64,000 nucleotides of DNA from Silicimonas sp. (GTDB lineage: Bacteria > Pseudomonadota > Alphaproteobacteria > Rhodobacterales > Rhodobacteraceae). This document shows positions 1-8,892 of this stretch, piece by piece (within the stretch, counting starts at the first letter, position 1; each line of letters begins with the position of its first letter). The translations under genes and the position numbers were made by a program. Location of the stretch: contig JABDJO010000099.1 of assembly GCA_013002465.1 (NCBI GenBank), forward strand, positions 34,182-98,181, written 5' to 3'. Below the pieces are notes generated by a model, which saw nothing but the letters and a program-made list of their open reading frames with translations, searched no databases and was not told the DNA's origin.

Positions 1-911
1 ATGGGCAGGTACCCAAAGACCGGTTTCCTCGCGAATGTCGCGATGACGTGGCTGATGATGCCAAAGCCCGGCAGGATGATGATGTAGACTTCGGGGTGTC
101 CGAAGAACCACAGAATGTGCTGGTAGAGGATCGGATCCCCGCCGCCCGAAGGCTGGAAGAACGTGGTGCCGAAGTTCCGGTCGGTCAGAAGCATGGTGAT
201 CGCGCCGGCCAGCACGGGCAGCGACAGAAGGATCAGCCAGGCGGTGACGAAGATCGACCAGGCAAACAAAGGCACTTTGAAAAGCGTCATACCGGGTGCG
301 CGCATGTTGAGGAAGGTGGTGATCATGTTGATCGAACCCAGGATCGACGAGGCCCCCGAGAGGTGGACGGCGAAGATCGCCAGATCCATCGAAAAGCCTT
401 GTTCAGCCGTTGAAAGCGGCGGGTACAGAACCCATCCGACGCCCGAGCCCAGTTGCCCGTTGCCCCCTGGCGACAGGACCGAAGCCACGGCCAGCGACGA
501 ACCGGCGACGTAAAGCCAGTAGGACAGGTTGTTCATCCGCGGGAAGGCCATGTCCGGCGCACCGATGTGCAAGGGCATGAAATAGTTGCCGAAACCACCG
601 AAAAGTGCCGGGATCACCACGAAGAACATCATCAGGATGCCGTGGGCTGTGACCAGCACGTTCCAGATATGCCCATTCGGGGCACAGGTGCCGTCGGCAA
701 AGAGCCGCGCGCCTTCTTCGCACATGAACTGCACCCCGGGGTCCTTCAGTTCCATCCGCATGTAGACGGTGAAGGCGACGGCGACGAAACCGACGATGCC
801 CGAAGTGAAAAGATAGAGGATCCCGATGTCCTTGTGGTTCGTCGACATGAACCAGCGGGTAAAGAACCCCGGATCGTGGTGGTCGTGCTCGTGTGCGGCG
901 GCGTCGGCCAT
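1..911 (-). CDS. ctaD: cytochrome c oxidase subunit I (aa3-type), 3' end outside window
   Basis: Catalytic subunit of the inner-membrane haem-copper oxidase that reduces O2 to water and pumps protons. The first 303 residues are visible, beginning [13 protein letters not shown] at the ATG whose complement ends at 911. A short His-rich N-terminus is followed by the first membrane helices. The haem a ligand lies in the AHG motif (His90), and the proton-channel glutamate is in the GHPEVY motif (Glu274), which also carries the CuB ligand His and the Tyr cross-linked to it. The strict order of these motifs and the familiar stretch [14 protein letters not shown] leave little doubt that this is subunit I. 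The gene is divergent from the TehA-like gene at 1270. The remaining part of the protein lies to the left of the window. Confidence 0.97.
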   Translation of the reverse strand, partial: MADAAAHEHDHHDPGFFTRWFMSTNHKDIGILYLFTSGIVGFVAVAFTVYMRMELKDPGVQFMCEEGARLFADGTCAPNGHIWNVLVTAHGILMMFFVVIPALFGGFGNYFMPLHIGAPDMAFPRMNNLSYWLYVAGSSLAVASVLSPGGNGQLGSGVGWVLYPPLSTAEQGFSMDLAIFAVHLSGASSILGSINMITTFLNMRAPGMTLFKVPLFAWSIFVTAWLILLSLPVLAGAITMLLTDRNFGTTFFQPSGGGDPILYQHILWFFGHPEVYIIILPGFGIISHVIATFARKPVFGYLP

Positions 912-1269
912 GCATGCCTCCCAGAAGCGTGTTTGTGGGCCCCCGTAGCCAAAGACCCGGGGGGTTGCATTCGCTTTTAGGGATATGTCGGGGGCGGGGC
1001 AATGGGCGAAGGCCACTTGAAACGGGAAAAATTGTCACAAGGGCGGTTTTGCGCGAATAGCGCAATCCGCAAGTCGCTTGCCAGCAAATCCGAAACCACC
1101 GGCACGCCTTGCCAGGCACCTCTTAGGCGTTGCGATGCGCTCGCTCTTTCGGGAATTGCCGAGTCGAATTTGCCCACTATGGCAGCAGCCTGGGGTCGGG
1201 AGGCGCGCGATCGACCTGCGCCGACCTGCCGCGCTGCACATGGACGGCCGCGCCGGTAGTATCACCGCC
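912..1269. other. intergenic region between divergent ctaD and TehA-like gene
   Basis: About 360 bases without a convincing gene. It must carry the promoters for ctaD (leftward) and probably for the membrane protein gene starting at 1270 (rightward). I see no strong inverted repeat and no clear -35/-10 pair. The open frame of the downstream gene extends leftwards to 1078, but that extension reads as basic, non-family sequence and has no good ribosome site, so I treat it as non-coding. Confidence 0.5.
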
Positions 1270-2262
1270 ATGCCTTACTTTCCTCCACCGCCTCCGCAGC
1301 CGACCAAAGTGGGATTGCTCCGTCGCGTGCCACCGGCCATGTTCCCTGCCGTTTTGGGTCTGTTGGGACTCGTGCAGGTGTGGATACAAGGCGTGCAAAT
1401 GTTCCCTGTCCCGCGCGAATTGGTCGATCTCATGGCGGGTATGGTGACGTTGCTGTTCCTGTTCTGCATCGTGGCATATGTCGCCAAAATCTCTTTTCGC
1501 CTCGCGTCCCTGGTTGACGATCTGAATACCTTGCCCGGGCGGACCGGACTTGCGGCGGTGGGAGTGGGGCTCATTGTCCAGGCGCGCCTGCTGGGTGAAT
1601 TCAACAGCATTCTGGCGGGTCCAAGCCTGGCTCTCGGCGCTGCAGGGGTGCTTGGGGTTGCGCTTTACGTCGGTATCCGCCGATTGCGCGGCACCGACAC
1701 AAGCGGGCCGCCGACACCTGCGATGCATCTTGTATTTGTTGGCTTTGTCCCCATTCCGGCGGCGGCGCTGCCGCTTGGCGTGTCGCCTGCGCTGGTCAAC
1801 GGGCTGATGCTCTATTGTGCGCTGGCCGCGCTTGTGGTCACCGCAACGACGATCCGGCCCCTGATCACCAAGGGATCGACGCCGCCATTGCGGCCCTTGC
1901 AAGCCATTCACCTGGCGCCTCCGGCATTCATATGCATCGGGATGATGCTGACCGGTCAGACGGGGTTTGGCCTTGTCGCCCTGATCTGGGCAAGCCTTGT
2001 GGCTGGTCTTCTGGTGGTCAGGCTGCGCTGGATGATGGAAGGCGGTTTCAGCGGGTTCTGGAGTGCCTTCACCTTTCCTGCCGCTGCCTATGGGGGCGCC
2101 TTGCTGATCACCGCCGAAGCCGTCGATTCAGACCTTGCGCGATATGCGGGTGCGGTCGTCCTTTTGGCGACCACGTTCTATGTGCCGGTGATCGCAACAA
2201 AAGTGCTGAAGCTTTGGGCCAAGGGCACGCTGGCGGCCAAAACCAACGCGTCAATCGCGTGA
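1270..2262 (+). CDS. TehA/SLAC1-like (TDT family) membrane protein
   Basis: A 330-residue polytopic membrane protein with about ten hydrophobic segments, starting MPYFPPPPPQPTKVGLL. The proline-rich start followed by RRVPPAMFPAVLGLLGL matches the opening helix of the tellurite-resistance/dicarboxylate transporter (TDT, TehA/SLAC1) fold, where a helix of the type PPxxFxxxLGxxGL is common. Members are anion or dicarboxylate channels; many bacterial ones are annotated as tellurium resistance proteins with no proven substrate. The start is chosen at 1270 because the protein family begins here, although the frame is open back to 1078 and no strong ribosome site is visible. It stands alone, divergent from ctaD. 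Confidence 0.65.
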   Translation: MPYFPPPPPQPTKVGLLRRVPPAMFPAVLGLLGLVQVWIQGVQMFPVPRELVDLMAGMVTLLFLFCIVAYVAKISFRLASLVDDLNTLPGRTGLAAVGVGLIVQARLLGEFNSILAGPSLALGAAGVLGVALYVGIRRLRGTDTSGPPTPAMHLVFVGFVPIPAAALPLGVSPALVNGLMLYCALAALVVTATTIRPLITKGSTPPLRPLQAIHLAPPAFICIGMMLTGQTGFGLVALIWASLVAGLLVVRLRWMMEGGFSGFWSAFTFPAAAYGGALLITAEAVDSDLARYAGAVVLLATTFYVPVIATKVLKLWAKGTLAAKTNASIA

Positions 2263-2515
2263 GTTAGCCTGCCCGCATCCGCAGCTTGCCCGGAAGGCCA
2301 CGGCCTTTGCGCTTCGGTCGGGTCGGTGATCCAGCCCAACTCGCTGATGTCGGGCAGCATGTCACAGGCCCGCCCCTAGAGTTCATCGAGGCCCATCAGC
2401 GCGTCCAGGTGATGGCGGCGGAGCGTGCAGGTTGGAAAATATTGCCGCCAGAGGCGACTTTTTTCTTGGAATTGTCAGCGCTCTTGGCAAAGTCTTGGCA
2501 TGGGAGGTTTGTCAG
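2263..2515. other. intergenic region upstream of oxygenase gene
   Basis: About 250 bases with no gene that I can support. A good Shine-Dalgarno sequence (GGAGG) lies nine bases before the ATG at 2516 and fixes that start. The promoter of the PhyH/HD gene pair should lie here, but I recognise no regulator site. Confidence 0.45.
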
Positions 2516-3394
2516 ATGGTTGACGCTGTTGATTTGGAAGGGGGGCATCTGCCGGAAAGCGCGATCAAGCGGTACTGGGACGATGGGTTTTTGTTCCCGG
2601 TGCAGGTGATGAGCGCCGAGGCCGCAGCCCATGCCCGCGCCGAGCTTGAGGCCGTCGAGCGGGACTGGCTGGATGCCGGGTTGCCCTTGCCCTTGAACAC
2701 CTACAAGCGGGTCAATGCCCAGGTGGTGATGCCGTTTCTTGCCGACATCGCCCAAAGCCCCGCCATTCTGGATGTGGTCGAAGGCATTCTTGGCCCCGAC
2801 ATTCTGATCTATGCCGCCGAGTTCTTCGTGAAAGAGCCCAAGACCAGCCATGTCGTGACCATGCACCAGGATCTGACCTATTGGGGGCTTGGGGCGATTG
2901 ACGGGATGGTTACGGCCTGGCTTGCGCTGTCACCGGCAACGCGCGCTTCGGGGTGCATGGATTTCGTGCGCGGCAGTCACAAGAACCCGATCCTGCCGCA
3001 TGAGGACAGTTTTGACGCCAACAATCTTCTCAGCCGGGGTCAGGAGGTTGCGGTCGACATTGCCGAAGCCGACAAGGTTCCGATCGAACTTGCGCCCGGG
3101 CAGATAAGCCTGCACCACGGGCTGACGATCCACGGATCGGGGCCGAACACCTCCAATGACAGGCGGATCGGCTGTGTGATCCGGTACATTCGCCCGGACA
3201 TGGAACAGAAGGTGGGGGCGAAGGATTACGTGATGCACGCGCGCGGCGAAGACCGGTTCCGGCATTTTGTTCATGCGCCGAAACCAGACGCAAACTTTTC
3301 ACCCGAAAGCCTTGCGATCTATGATGAAATCCGCGCCGAGCAATCCCGGACGATGATGAAGGGCGCGACAAAGAAAAACGAGATGTATTCATGA
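2516..3394 (+). CDS. phytanoyl-CoA dioxygenase (PhyH) family Fe(II)/2-oxoglutarate oxygenase
   Basis: A 292-residue soluble non-haem iron oxygenase. The metal triad is readable: His117 and Asp119 in the TMHQDLTYWG motif, and the distal His206 in LTIHGSGPNTSNDRR, whose arginines would bind the 2-oxoglutarate carboxylate. Enzymes of this family hydroxylate an unactivated carbon while decarboxylating 2-oxoglutarate. The stop overlaps the start of the HD-domain gene by four bases (ATGA), so the two proteins are probably made together. A PhyH oxygenase coupled to an HD-domain oxygenase is the arrangement of PhnY/PhnZ, which hydroxylate and then cleave 2-aminoethylphosphonate. I infer a similar two-step oxidative pathway, but nothing in the sequence proves the substrate. 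The start at 2516 has a good ribosome site; an upstream TTG in frame is less likely. Confidence 0.85.
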   Translation: MVDAVDLEGGHLPESAIKRYWDDGFLFPVQVMSAEAAAHARAELEAVERDWLDAGLPLPLNTYKRVNAQVVMPFLADIAQSPAILDVVEGILGPDILIYAAEFFVKEPKTSHVVTMHQDLTYWGLGAIDGMVTAWLALSPATRASGCMDFVRGSHKNPILPHEDSFDANNLLSRGQEVAVDIAEADKVPIELAPGQISLHHGLTIHGSGPNTSNDRRIGCVIRYIRPDMEQKVGAKDYVMHARGEDRFRHFVHAPKPDANFSPESLAIYDEIRAEQSRTMMKGATKKNEMYS

Positions 3395-3999
3395 TGGACC
3401 AGGTCAAATTCACCGCCATGAAGGACGGCGACAAGGAAGATTACGACTTTCTGACCGCCCATGAGACCGAATACGCGGCCGGTACGGCGGATCGGTTGTT
3501 GAAGGCGCTGGTGTCGCTGGACGAAAGCATCGCAGGCTATCAGGTGACGCGGCTGGAACACTCGTTGCAGTCGGCCACGCGGGCCTGGCGGGACGGGGCG
3601 GATGTGGACTGGGTGGTGTCGGCGGTTCTGCATGACATCGGCGACATCTTCGCACCCCACAACCACGACGAATACGCCGCCTCGATCCTGCGTCCCTTCG
3701 TGCGCGAGCAATGCGCCTGGGTGGTGGAAAAGCACGGGGATTTTCAACTTTTGTATTTCGGCGAGCATGTGGGTGCGGACCCGATGAAGCGGAAAGCCTA
3801 CGAGGGCCATCCCTATTACGACGACTGCGCCGCGTTCTGCGAGACATGGGATCAGTCCAGTTTCGACCCCGCCTATGACACGCTGCCACTGGAGTTCTTT
3901 GCGCCGATGGTGCGCGAGGTTTTTGCCCGCAAACCTTATGATCCGTCGGTGGTTCGCACAGGCGCGCGTGAACCGCTGGTGGGCACGCCGCGACCATAG
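3391..3999 (+). CDS. HD-domain protein, PhnZ/MIOX-like candidate di-iron oxygenase
   Basis: A 202-residue protein with an HD fold: His57 in VTRLEHSLQSA, the His81-Asp82 doublet in VSAVLHDIGD, further histidines at 90-92, 115, 126 and 140, and an acidic residue near the C-terminal FDPAYDTLPLEFF. The VTxLEHxLQxA signature and the size (about 190-200 residues) are those of HD oxygenases such as PhnZ, which cleave C-P bonds with a mixed-valent di-iron centre, rather than of phosphohydrolases. In PhnZ, a Tyr and a Glu just before the first His take part in iron binding and gating; here that segment reads DESIAGYQVTRLEH, so the pair is not conserved in place. The substrate may therefore differ. Start by ATG within the ATGATG that overlaps the upstream stop. 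Confidence 0.75.
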   Translation: MMDQVKFTAMKDGDKEDYDFLTAHETEYAAGTADRLLKALVSLDESIAGYQVTRLEHSLQSATRAWRDGADVDWVVSAVLHDIGDIFAPHNHDEYAASILRPFVREQCAWVVEKHGDFQLLYFGEHVGADPMKRKAYEGHPYYDDCAAFCETWDQSSFDPAYDTLPLEFFAPMVREVFARKPYDPSVVRTGAREPLVGTPRP

Positions 4000-4011
4000 G
4001 GGCGAAATGCT

Positions 4012-5205
4012 TTAGATCACGCCGTCCTGTTTCAGGGTCTTTAGGTCCGCTTCGCTGACGCCAAGGCTGGTCCAGATCTCGGCATTGTGTTCACCAAGAC
4101 GCGGGGGCGGGGTGTCCACGCCCGGGGCCTTGGCATCAAGCTTGATGCCCGTGGTGGCCAGTTGCACGTCGCGGTCGACGCCCGGCACATCGGCAAAGGT
4201 CGTGAGGAACCCACGGTCCCGGACCTGGGGCGTCTCAAGGATAGCGGGCACGCTCAGAACCGCGCCGGCGGGCACGCCGATGGCGGTCAACTCGGTTTCC
4301 CAGTCACGGGCGGGGCGGTGTTTTAGCACCGCTTCCAGGTCGCGTTTCAGGGCCAGCCGGTTTCGCTTGCGGTCTTCGCGGGTTTTGTAGTCGGGGTGAT
4401 CGCACAGGTGGCCAAGATTCAGGTGGTTGGCCAGAAGAACCCATTGTTCGTTCTTGTTGGCGGCGATGTTGATGGGCGTGTCTGCGGTGTCGAAGGTGCC
4501 CGAGGGGGCGGAGGTTACGTTCTCGTTGCCATTGGCAGAAGGTTCCACGCCCGCGACCAGATAGTTCGACACGACCCAGCCCATGGTGGCAAGCGTCGAT
4601 TCCAGCATTGAGATGTCGATAAACGTGCCCCTTGGATTTGCGTTCAGGGCGGCGGCGATGGCAAAGGCCGCGGTCAGGCCGCCAACGGTGTCGGCGACGG
4701 GATAGCCTGCGCGCAATGGTGCAGTATCTTTGTCGCCGGTGATCGACATGGCGCCCGAGGCGCCTTGGATGATCTGGTCATAGGCGGGGCGGTGAACCCA
4801 GGGGCCGTCCTGTCCGAAGCCGGAAATGGCGCAATAGATCAGGCGCGGATGGGCGTCGCGCAGGCTTTCATGGTCCAGGCCAAGGCGGGCCATGACGCCA
4901 GGGCGGAAGTTTTCGACCAGGACGTCGGCGGTGTCGACAAGCCGCAGGAACAGGGCTTTGCCCTTCGGGTGCTTTAGATTGAGCGTGACGGATTTCTTTC
5001 CGGCGTTCTGGGCCAGGAACGAGACCCCCATGTGCCTTTCGCTAAGATCCGGGTCGGCCCCAAGCTGACGGGCCAGATCGCCGCGCCCGACTGCTTCGAC
5101 CTTGATGACTTCGGCGCCGAGATGGGCCAGGTGATGGCAGCAAAAGGGGCCTGCCAGTACGTTGGTCAAATCCAGAACGCGGATCCCGTGAAGCGGTTTT
5201 GGCAT
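4012..5205 (-). CDS. class III (CaiB/BaiF family) CoA-transferase
   Basis: A 397-residue CoA-transferase of the formyl-CoA transferase/CaiB family, which moves CoA between carboxylic acids through an aspartyl-CoA thioester. The N-terminal GIRVLDLTNVLAGPF motif, the VLVENFRPGVMARLGLD motif and the catalytic Asp143 in RPAYDQIIQGASG are all present. The length is normal. The start at 5205 (MPKPLHGIRV) follows a GGGAG ribosome site; the frame is open further upstream but without family similarity. It converges on the PhyH/HD pair with only 12 bases between the stops, so it is probably not co-transcribed with them. The acid substrate cannot be read from the sequence. Confidence 0.9.
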   Translation of the reverse strand: MPKPLHGIRVLDLTNVLAGPFCCHHLAHLGAEVIKVEAVGRGDLARQLGADPDLSERHMGVSFLAQNAGKKSVTLNLKHPKGKALFLRLVDTADVLVENFRPGVMARLGLDHESLRDAHPRLIYCAISGFGQDGPWVHRPAYDQIIQGASGAMSITGDKDTAPLRAGYPVADTVGGLTAAFAIAAALNANPRGTFIDISMLESTLATMGWVVSNYLVAGVEPSANGNENVTSAPSGTFDTADTPINIAANKNEQWVLLANHLNLGHLCDHPDYKTREDRKRNRLALKRDLEAVLKHRPARDWETELTAIGVPAGAVLSVPAILETPQVRDRGFLTTFADVPGVDRDVQLATTGIKLDAKAPGVDTPPPRLGEHNAEIWTSLGVSEADLKTLKQDGVI

Positions 5206-5306
5206 GGTGCGTGGCTCCCTTTGAGGCCGGAGCCTATGGGCGGCGATGCGCTCTGCAAAGGCCAATATTTACCAACCCGGCCATGGTGGGATGCCGGGCC
5301 ACTGGG

Positions 5307-6341
5307 TCAGGCGTCGGGAAGGGTGAACGGAAAACGGGCAGGGTAACTCGCCGGGTTTATGGCACCGGGTTGAGTGCGTTTGCCGGGGTCGCACAGGTCC
5401 TTGGGCGGTTCGGGCAGGGCGGGTTGCAGCCGGTTCGGGGCAACGAGGATCGTGTCGCCCTTCAGGGGCTGACCCCGTGCGACCGCTTCGGGCCAGAGGT
5501 CGGCGTATTTCCGGCCAAGGCAGAATGCGCGCACCGGTCCATTGGGCAGACCATGCCAGAACCAGGCGCGGACCGGGCATTCACGGTCGCGGATTTCCGA
5601 ATAAAAGACCCGGGTTGCCGTCGAAATTTCACTGAAAAGCGGCAGAAGTCGCGGGTCATCGAAGGCTTTCGGTCGCAATTCAAACCGCAGGGTCCCGACG
5701 AGAAGCTCCTTGCGAATGAAGTGTTTCGGGTGCCACTTCGCCAATTCGGCCTTGCAGGACAGGCTGAGGAAAATATGCGCGAAGGGCGTTTTGGCTTTCA
5801 GGAATTGATCGGGATCTTCGGCGAAGGCCGCCAGAAGGGGGCCGGTGTCGCCGTTTTCGACACGGCCCTGCAAGGGTTCGTATTGCCCGAACCGGGTCGG
5901 CATGGCCTGGGGCAGCACCTTGGCGATGATCTGAAGCACCTGGGCAAGCCCGTTTCGATGAAAGCCCTCAACGTCTTCGAAAAAAAAGGACATTTCGCCA
6001 AGTTTGATGTCTGCCGTGGGCTGTGCCTCGGGCAGCGGGCCAGAGGTCTTGGCCCCTTGAAATCGCCCGGATTGTTCGTCGATGAGAACGCCGTTGGTGC
6101 GCGATATCGTGTCTGTCAGCCAGTCTTCGAACGCTGCGAGGGCGTCGGTTGTCGGTGCGCCTTCGATATGCAGGCGGTGCAGCCAACGGCGGCGCTTGCC
6201 AAGGATGACGTGATAGCCATCCGGGATGTCGTCGTCTTCGCAGCGTGCGGGCGGTGCGGCATTGAACAACCCGCCATCCCTGGCAGCGGGCGGATCAAGC
6301 GGTGTGGCCTTGGAAAGATAGAGATCGAGATCGTAGCTCAC
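5307..6341 (-). CDS. uncharacterised protein coupled to lipB
   Basis: A 344-residue protein of no family that I recognise, beginning [10 protein letters not shown] at a GTG codon. The GTG overlaps the lipB stop (GTGA), so it is translationally coupled to lipoyl(octanoyl) transferase. It has no signal peptide or membrane segment and is rich in aromatic and charged residues. The opening YDLDLYL and a patch near residue 40 ([18 protein letters not shown]) look like a small alpha/beta domain. A role in lipoate metabolism is possible from position only. No key residues can be named. Codon use resembles its neighbours. Confidence 0.7.
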   Translation of the reverse strand: MSYDLDLYLSKATPLDPPAARDGGLFNAAPPARCEDDDIPDGYHVILGKRRRWLHRLHIEGAPTTDALAAFEDWLTDTISRTNGVLIDEQSGRFQGAKTSGPLPEAQPTADIKLGEMSFFFEDVEGFHRNGLAQVLQIIAKVLPQAMPTRFGQYEPLQGRVENGDTGPLLAAFAEDPDQFLKAKTPFAHIFLSLSCKAELAKWHPKHFIRKELLVGTLRFELRPKAFDDPRLLPLFSEISTATRVFYSEIRDRECPVRAWFWHGLPNGPVRAFCLGRKYADLWPEAVARGQPLKGDTILVAPNRLQPALPEPPKDLCDPGKRTQPGAINPASYPARFPFTLPDA

Positions 6342-6988
6342 GTTTCAAACACCTCGGCAAACGTTCTTTTCAGCGCCACATCCACGTCCGTCATGGTCAC
6401 CGGCAGGCCAAGATCGACCAGCGAGGTCACACCGTGGCCAGTGATCCCGCAGGGGACAATGCCGTCGAAATGCGAAAGGTCGGGGTCGACGTTGATTGAG
6501 ATGCCGTGGAACGAGACCCATTTGCGCAGACGGATGCCAAGGGCGGCGATCTTGTCTTCGCGAGCCGAGCCATCCGGCAGGGGCGGTTTTTCGGGGCGGG
6601 CCACCCAGACACCGACCCGGCCCTCGCGGCGTTCGCCGGTCACGTTGAACTCGGCCAGGGTGCGGATGATCCATTCTTCCAACTGGCGCACGAACAGGCG
6701 CACATCATGGCCACGCGCCGCCACGTCCAGCATGACGTAGCCGACGCGCTGACCCGGTCCGTGATAGGTGTACTGGCCGCCGCGTTTCGTTGCGTGAACC
6801 GGAAAGCGATGGGGGTCCTTCAGATCGGCCGCATTTGCCGAGGTTCCGGCGGTGTACAGGGGCGGGTGTTCGACCAGCCAGATCGCCTCGTCCGCGCTGC
6901 CTGCGCGGATCGCGGCGGCGCGGGTTTCCATGAAGGCAACCGCGTCGTCGTAATCCTGCAAGGCGTCAGAGGTGATCCATTCGACCAT
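6338..6988 (-). CDS. lipB: lipoyl(octanoyl) transferase
   Basis: A 216-residue cytoplasmic enzyme that transfers octanoate from acyl carrier protein to the lipoyl domains of 2-oxoacid dehydrogenases and the glycine cleavage H protein, the first step of lipoate assembly. The signature is complete: [11 protein letters not shown] near residue 45, the [11 protein letters not shown] loop at 70-80, Lys146 in [18 protein letters not shown], and the catalytic Cys180 in DGIVPCGI. It is the first gene of a two-gene unit with the uncharacterised gene at 5307, which it overlaps by four bases. The gene downstream of its promoter region on the other side (7190) is divergent. Confidence 0.96.
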   Translation of the reverse strand: MVEWITSDALQDYDDAVAFMETRAAAIRAGSADEAIWLVEHPPLYTAGTSANAADLKDPHRFPVHATKRGGQYTYHGPGQRVGYVMLDVAARGHDVRLFVRQLEEWIIRTLAEFNVTGERREGRVGVWVARPEKPPLPDGSAREDKIAALGIRLRKWVSFHGISINVDPDLSHFDGIVPCGITGHGVTSLVDLGLPVTMTDVDVALKRTFAEVFET

Positions 6989-7189
6989 AGGCCAGACTTT
7001 CGGTGTTTGCCCGGCGACTTGGGCGCGCGACAGGCGGCAATGTCAAGTGTTTGCGCGGGGCAGGCGAGGCGGAAATACCGTGAAATCCTGAGGTTTTCCG
7101 TGAAAAAGCGGCAAATATCCTAAGACAAGGCGCCGCAGCCGTGTTAGCCTTTGGCCATATTTCCGCGAGTCCATTAAAGGGGGGATCCC

Positions 7190-8470
7190 ATGAAATTCAC
7201 ATTCATCACCGCGCTTGTTCTGGCGCTTGGCCTGACGGTTTCGGCACCTGGAAAGGTTGCCGCCGACGCCGGCGACGCGCTGGTTGGCGGCATCATCGGC
7301 GGCGTCATCGGTGGCGCCATTGTCAACGAGAACAACAAACGGCGCACGACGACCAAGCGGGTCTATCGCCAAAAGGTCTATTCGCCGGAACGGGCCCAGA
7401 ATCGCGAGGTGCAGACCTCGCTGAACTATTTCGGCTTCCCGGCAGGCACGCCCGACGGCGTTCTTGGGCGGCGGTCGCGCTCGGCCATTTCGCAGTATCA
7501 GGCGCATCTGAACTATCCGATCACCGGGTATCTGACCCCCTATGAGCGGGATTTCCTGATCGGCTCTTATCACCGGGCTATCTCCGGCGGGGCCGTGACC
7601 AACCAGCAGATCGCGACCGTTGGAACCCGGGGGCTGTTGCTGCAATACCGGGATCAGGCCGCAGGTGTGACCACGGCTGTGACGCCCGCTCCGGCGGCAC
7701 CCGAGGCAGTTCAGCCGGTGACCGAGGCTGCAGCGACTTCCGAGCCTGCCGACACCGGCACCGCGCTGCCGAACTTCCTTGGTGGCGGCGACGGTCTGTC
7801 GCTGGCCTCCCATTGCAACACCGTGTCGCTTCTGACCAATACCAACGGCGGGTTCACCACGGTCAGCAACATGGCCGATCCCAATGTGGTGCTGAACGAA
7901 CAGTTCTGCCTTGCGCGCACCTATGCGATCGCCAATGGCGAGGAAATGGCCGCCGCAGTGCAGGGTGTCGGCACGAACGAGATCGCGGCCCAGTGCCAGG
8001 CTTTTGGCCCGGTCATGAAAGATCATGTGGCCGCCTTGTCGCTGAAGCCCCGCGATGCCGTTCTGCAAGGCGTGTCGGGGTTTGTGCTGACCTCGGGCAT
8101 GGCACCCCAGCAGCTTGCGGCGACCTCGAAGATCTGCCTGAGCGTCGGGTATCGCACCGATGACATGGACGTCGCCATCGGCTCGGCCCTGTTGCTGACC
8201 GCCCTGGGCGAGCAGGTCTATGGCGAGTTGATGGGTCACCACCTGAGCCAGGGCTTCGGTGCCACCCGTCGCGGCGACCTTGCGTTTGACTGGTACAATT
8301 CGGCGCTGACCGCACTTGAATCCGGCCAGCCCGCGGTCTTTGCCCCGGGCCAGCCCGAGCGTGTGGTGCTGTTACGCTCGGCAGTTTCGCCGACGGGTGG
8401 ACAGGCGGGCACCATGACGGCGCCGGTTCAGCCGGCCTCGGCCCTGCCGAACTTCACGGTCAAGCAATAG
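7190..8470 (+). CDS. exported protein with peptidoglycan-binding-like domain
   Basis: A 426-residue secreted protein. A signal peptide covers about residues 1-25 (hydrophobic core FITALVLALGLTVSAP). It is followed by a glycine-zipper-like segment (VGGIIGGVIGGAIV, about residues 31-44), which is typical of proteins that associate with the outer membrane. Around residues 70-125 lies a PG_binding_1-like repeat (VQTSLNYFGFPAGTPDG, then GRRSRSAISQYQAHL). A Pro/Ala/Thr-rich linker separates a C-terminal helical domain with paired cysteines. The ribosome site AAAGGGGGG is strong. The job is probably in the cell envelope; the exact role is unknown. Confidence 0.8.
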   Translation: MKFTFITALVLALGLTVSAPGKVAADAGDALVGGIIGGVIGGAIVNENNKRRTTTKRVYRQKVYSPERAQNREVQTSLNYFGFPAGTPDGVLGRRSRSAISQYQAHLNYPITGYLTPYERDFLIGSYHRAISGGAVTNQQIATVGTRGLLLQYRDQAAGVTTAVTPAPAAPEAVQPVTEAAATSEPADTGTALPNFLGGGDGLSLASHCNTVSLLTNTNGGFTTVSNMADPNVVLNEQFCLARTYAIANGEEMAAAVQGVGTNEIAAQCQAFGPVMKDHVAALSLKPRDAVLQGVSGFVLTSGMAPQQLAATSKICLSVGYRTDDMDVAIGSALLLTALGEQVYGELMGHHLSQGFGATRRGDLAFDWYNSALTALESGQPAVFAPGQPERVVLLRSAVSPTGGQAGTMTAPVQPASALPNFTVKQ

Positions 8471-8480
8471 CTGATCCAAG

Positions 8481-8503
8481 GCGCGGCCCCATCCGGGCCG
8501 TGC
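8481..8503 (+). terminator. GC-rich hairpin after the peptidoglycan-binding protein gene
   Basis: GCGCGGCCC (8481-8489) can pair with GGGCCGTGC (8495-8503) across a five-base loop, with one G-U pair. It lies ten bases after the stop codon. There is no following T-run, so it may be a weak terminator or an mRNA 3'-end protector. Confidence 0.4.
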
Positions 8504-8604
8504 CGCTCCCGGCGCGATTGCGCCATGGCAAGATTTTTTGACCCGCCCCCTTCACAAGCCCAAGCCAGAGCGCTAAGAGACGCGTCACCCAAAGCCGGGA
8601 CAGT

Positions 8605-8691
8605 GCGGTCGTGGCGGAATTGGTAGACGCGCAGCGTTGAGGTCGCTGTGGGGTAACACCCGTGGAAGTTCGAGTCTTCTCGACCGCACCA
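8605..8691 (+). tRNA. tRNA-Leu (anticodon GAG)
   Basis: An 87-base leucine tRNA with the CCA end encoded. The acceptor stem GCGGTCG pairs with CGACCGC, the D arm contains TGGCGGAATTGGTAGACGC, and the anticodon stem CAGCG/CGCTG holds the loop TTGAGGT with anticodon GAG at 8639-8641 (reads CUC/CUU codons). A long variable arm (TGGGGTAACACCCGTG) and the T arm GTTCGAGTC complete the class II tRNA. No integrase or duplicated 3' end is seen nearby. Confidence 0.97.
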
Positions 8692-8892
8692 AGACCACCC
8701 CATCCTGAGCGGCCAAATCGGGCTGTCTGTTCGGACAGTTTGATCATTAATCGTCACAATATTGACCGAAATCCAACGAATTGAACGTGGATGGAGGACT
8801 GGGTCGCAATAAAATGGATGGATTCCATGCAAGAACTTGCAATTGGTGGTGTCAGAACGCACGCCTCGTCCAACCGGTCTAAAAGACTGCGG

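Noticed and set aside
1078..1269. N-terminal extension of the TehA-like protein
   Set aside because: The extra 64 residues are basic and not family-like, and no ribosome site supports them.
5199..6740. A 513-codon plus-strand open frame
   Set aside because: It is antisense to lipB and its coupled partner, which have proper motifs, ribosome context and overlaps. The mirrored frame has no motif.
7043..8242. A 399-codon minus-strand frame opposite the peptidoglycan-binding protein
   Set aside because: The plus-strand gene has signal peptide and strong ribosome site; the mirrored one has neither.
8605..8892. tRNA-Leu as an integration site for a genomic island
   Set aside because: No integrase, no duplicated 3' end of the tRNA and no shift in composition follow it.
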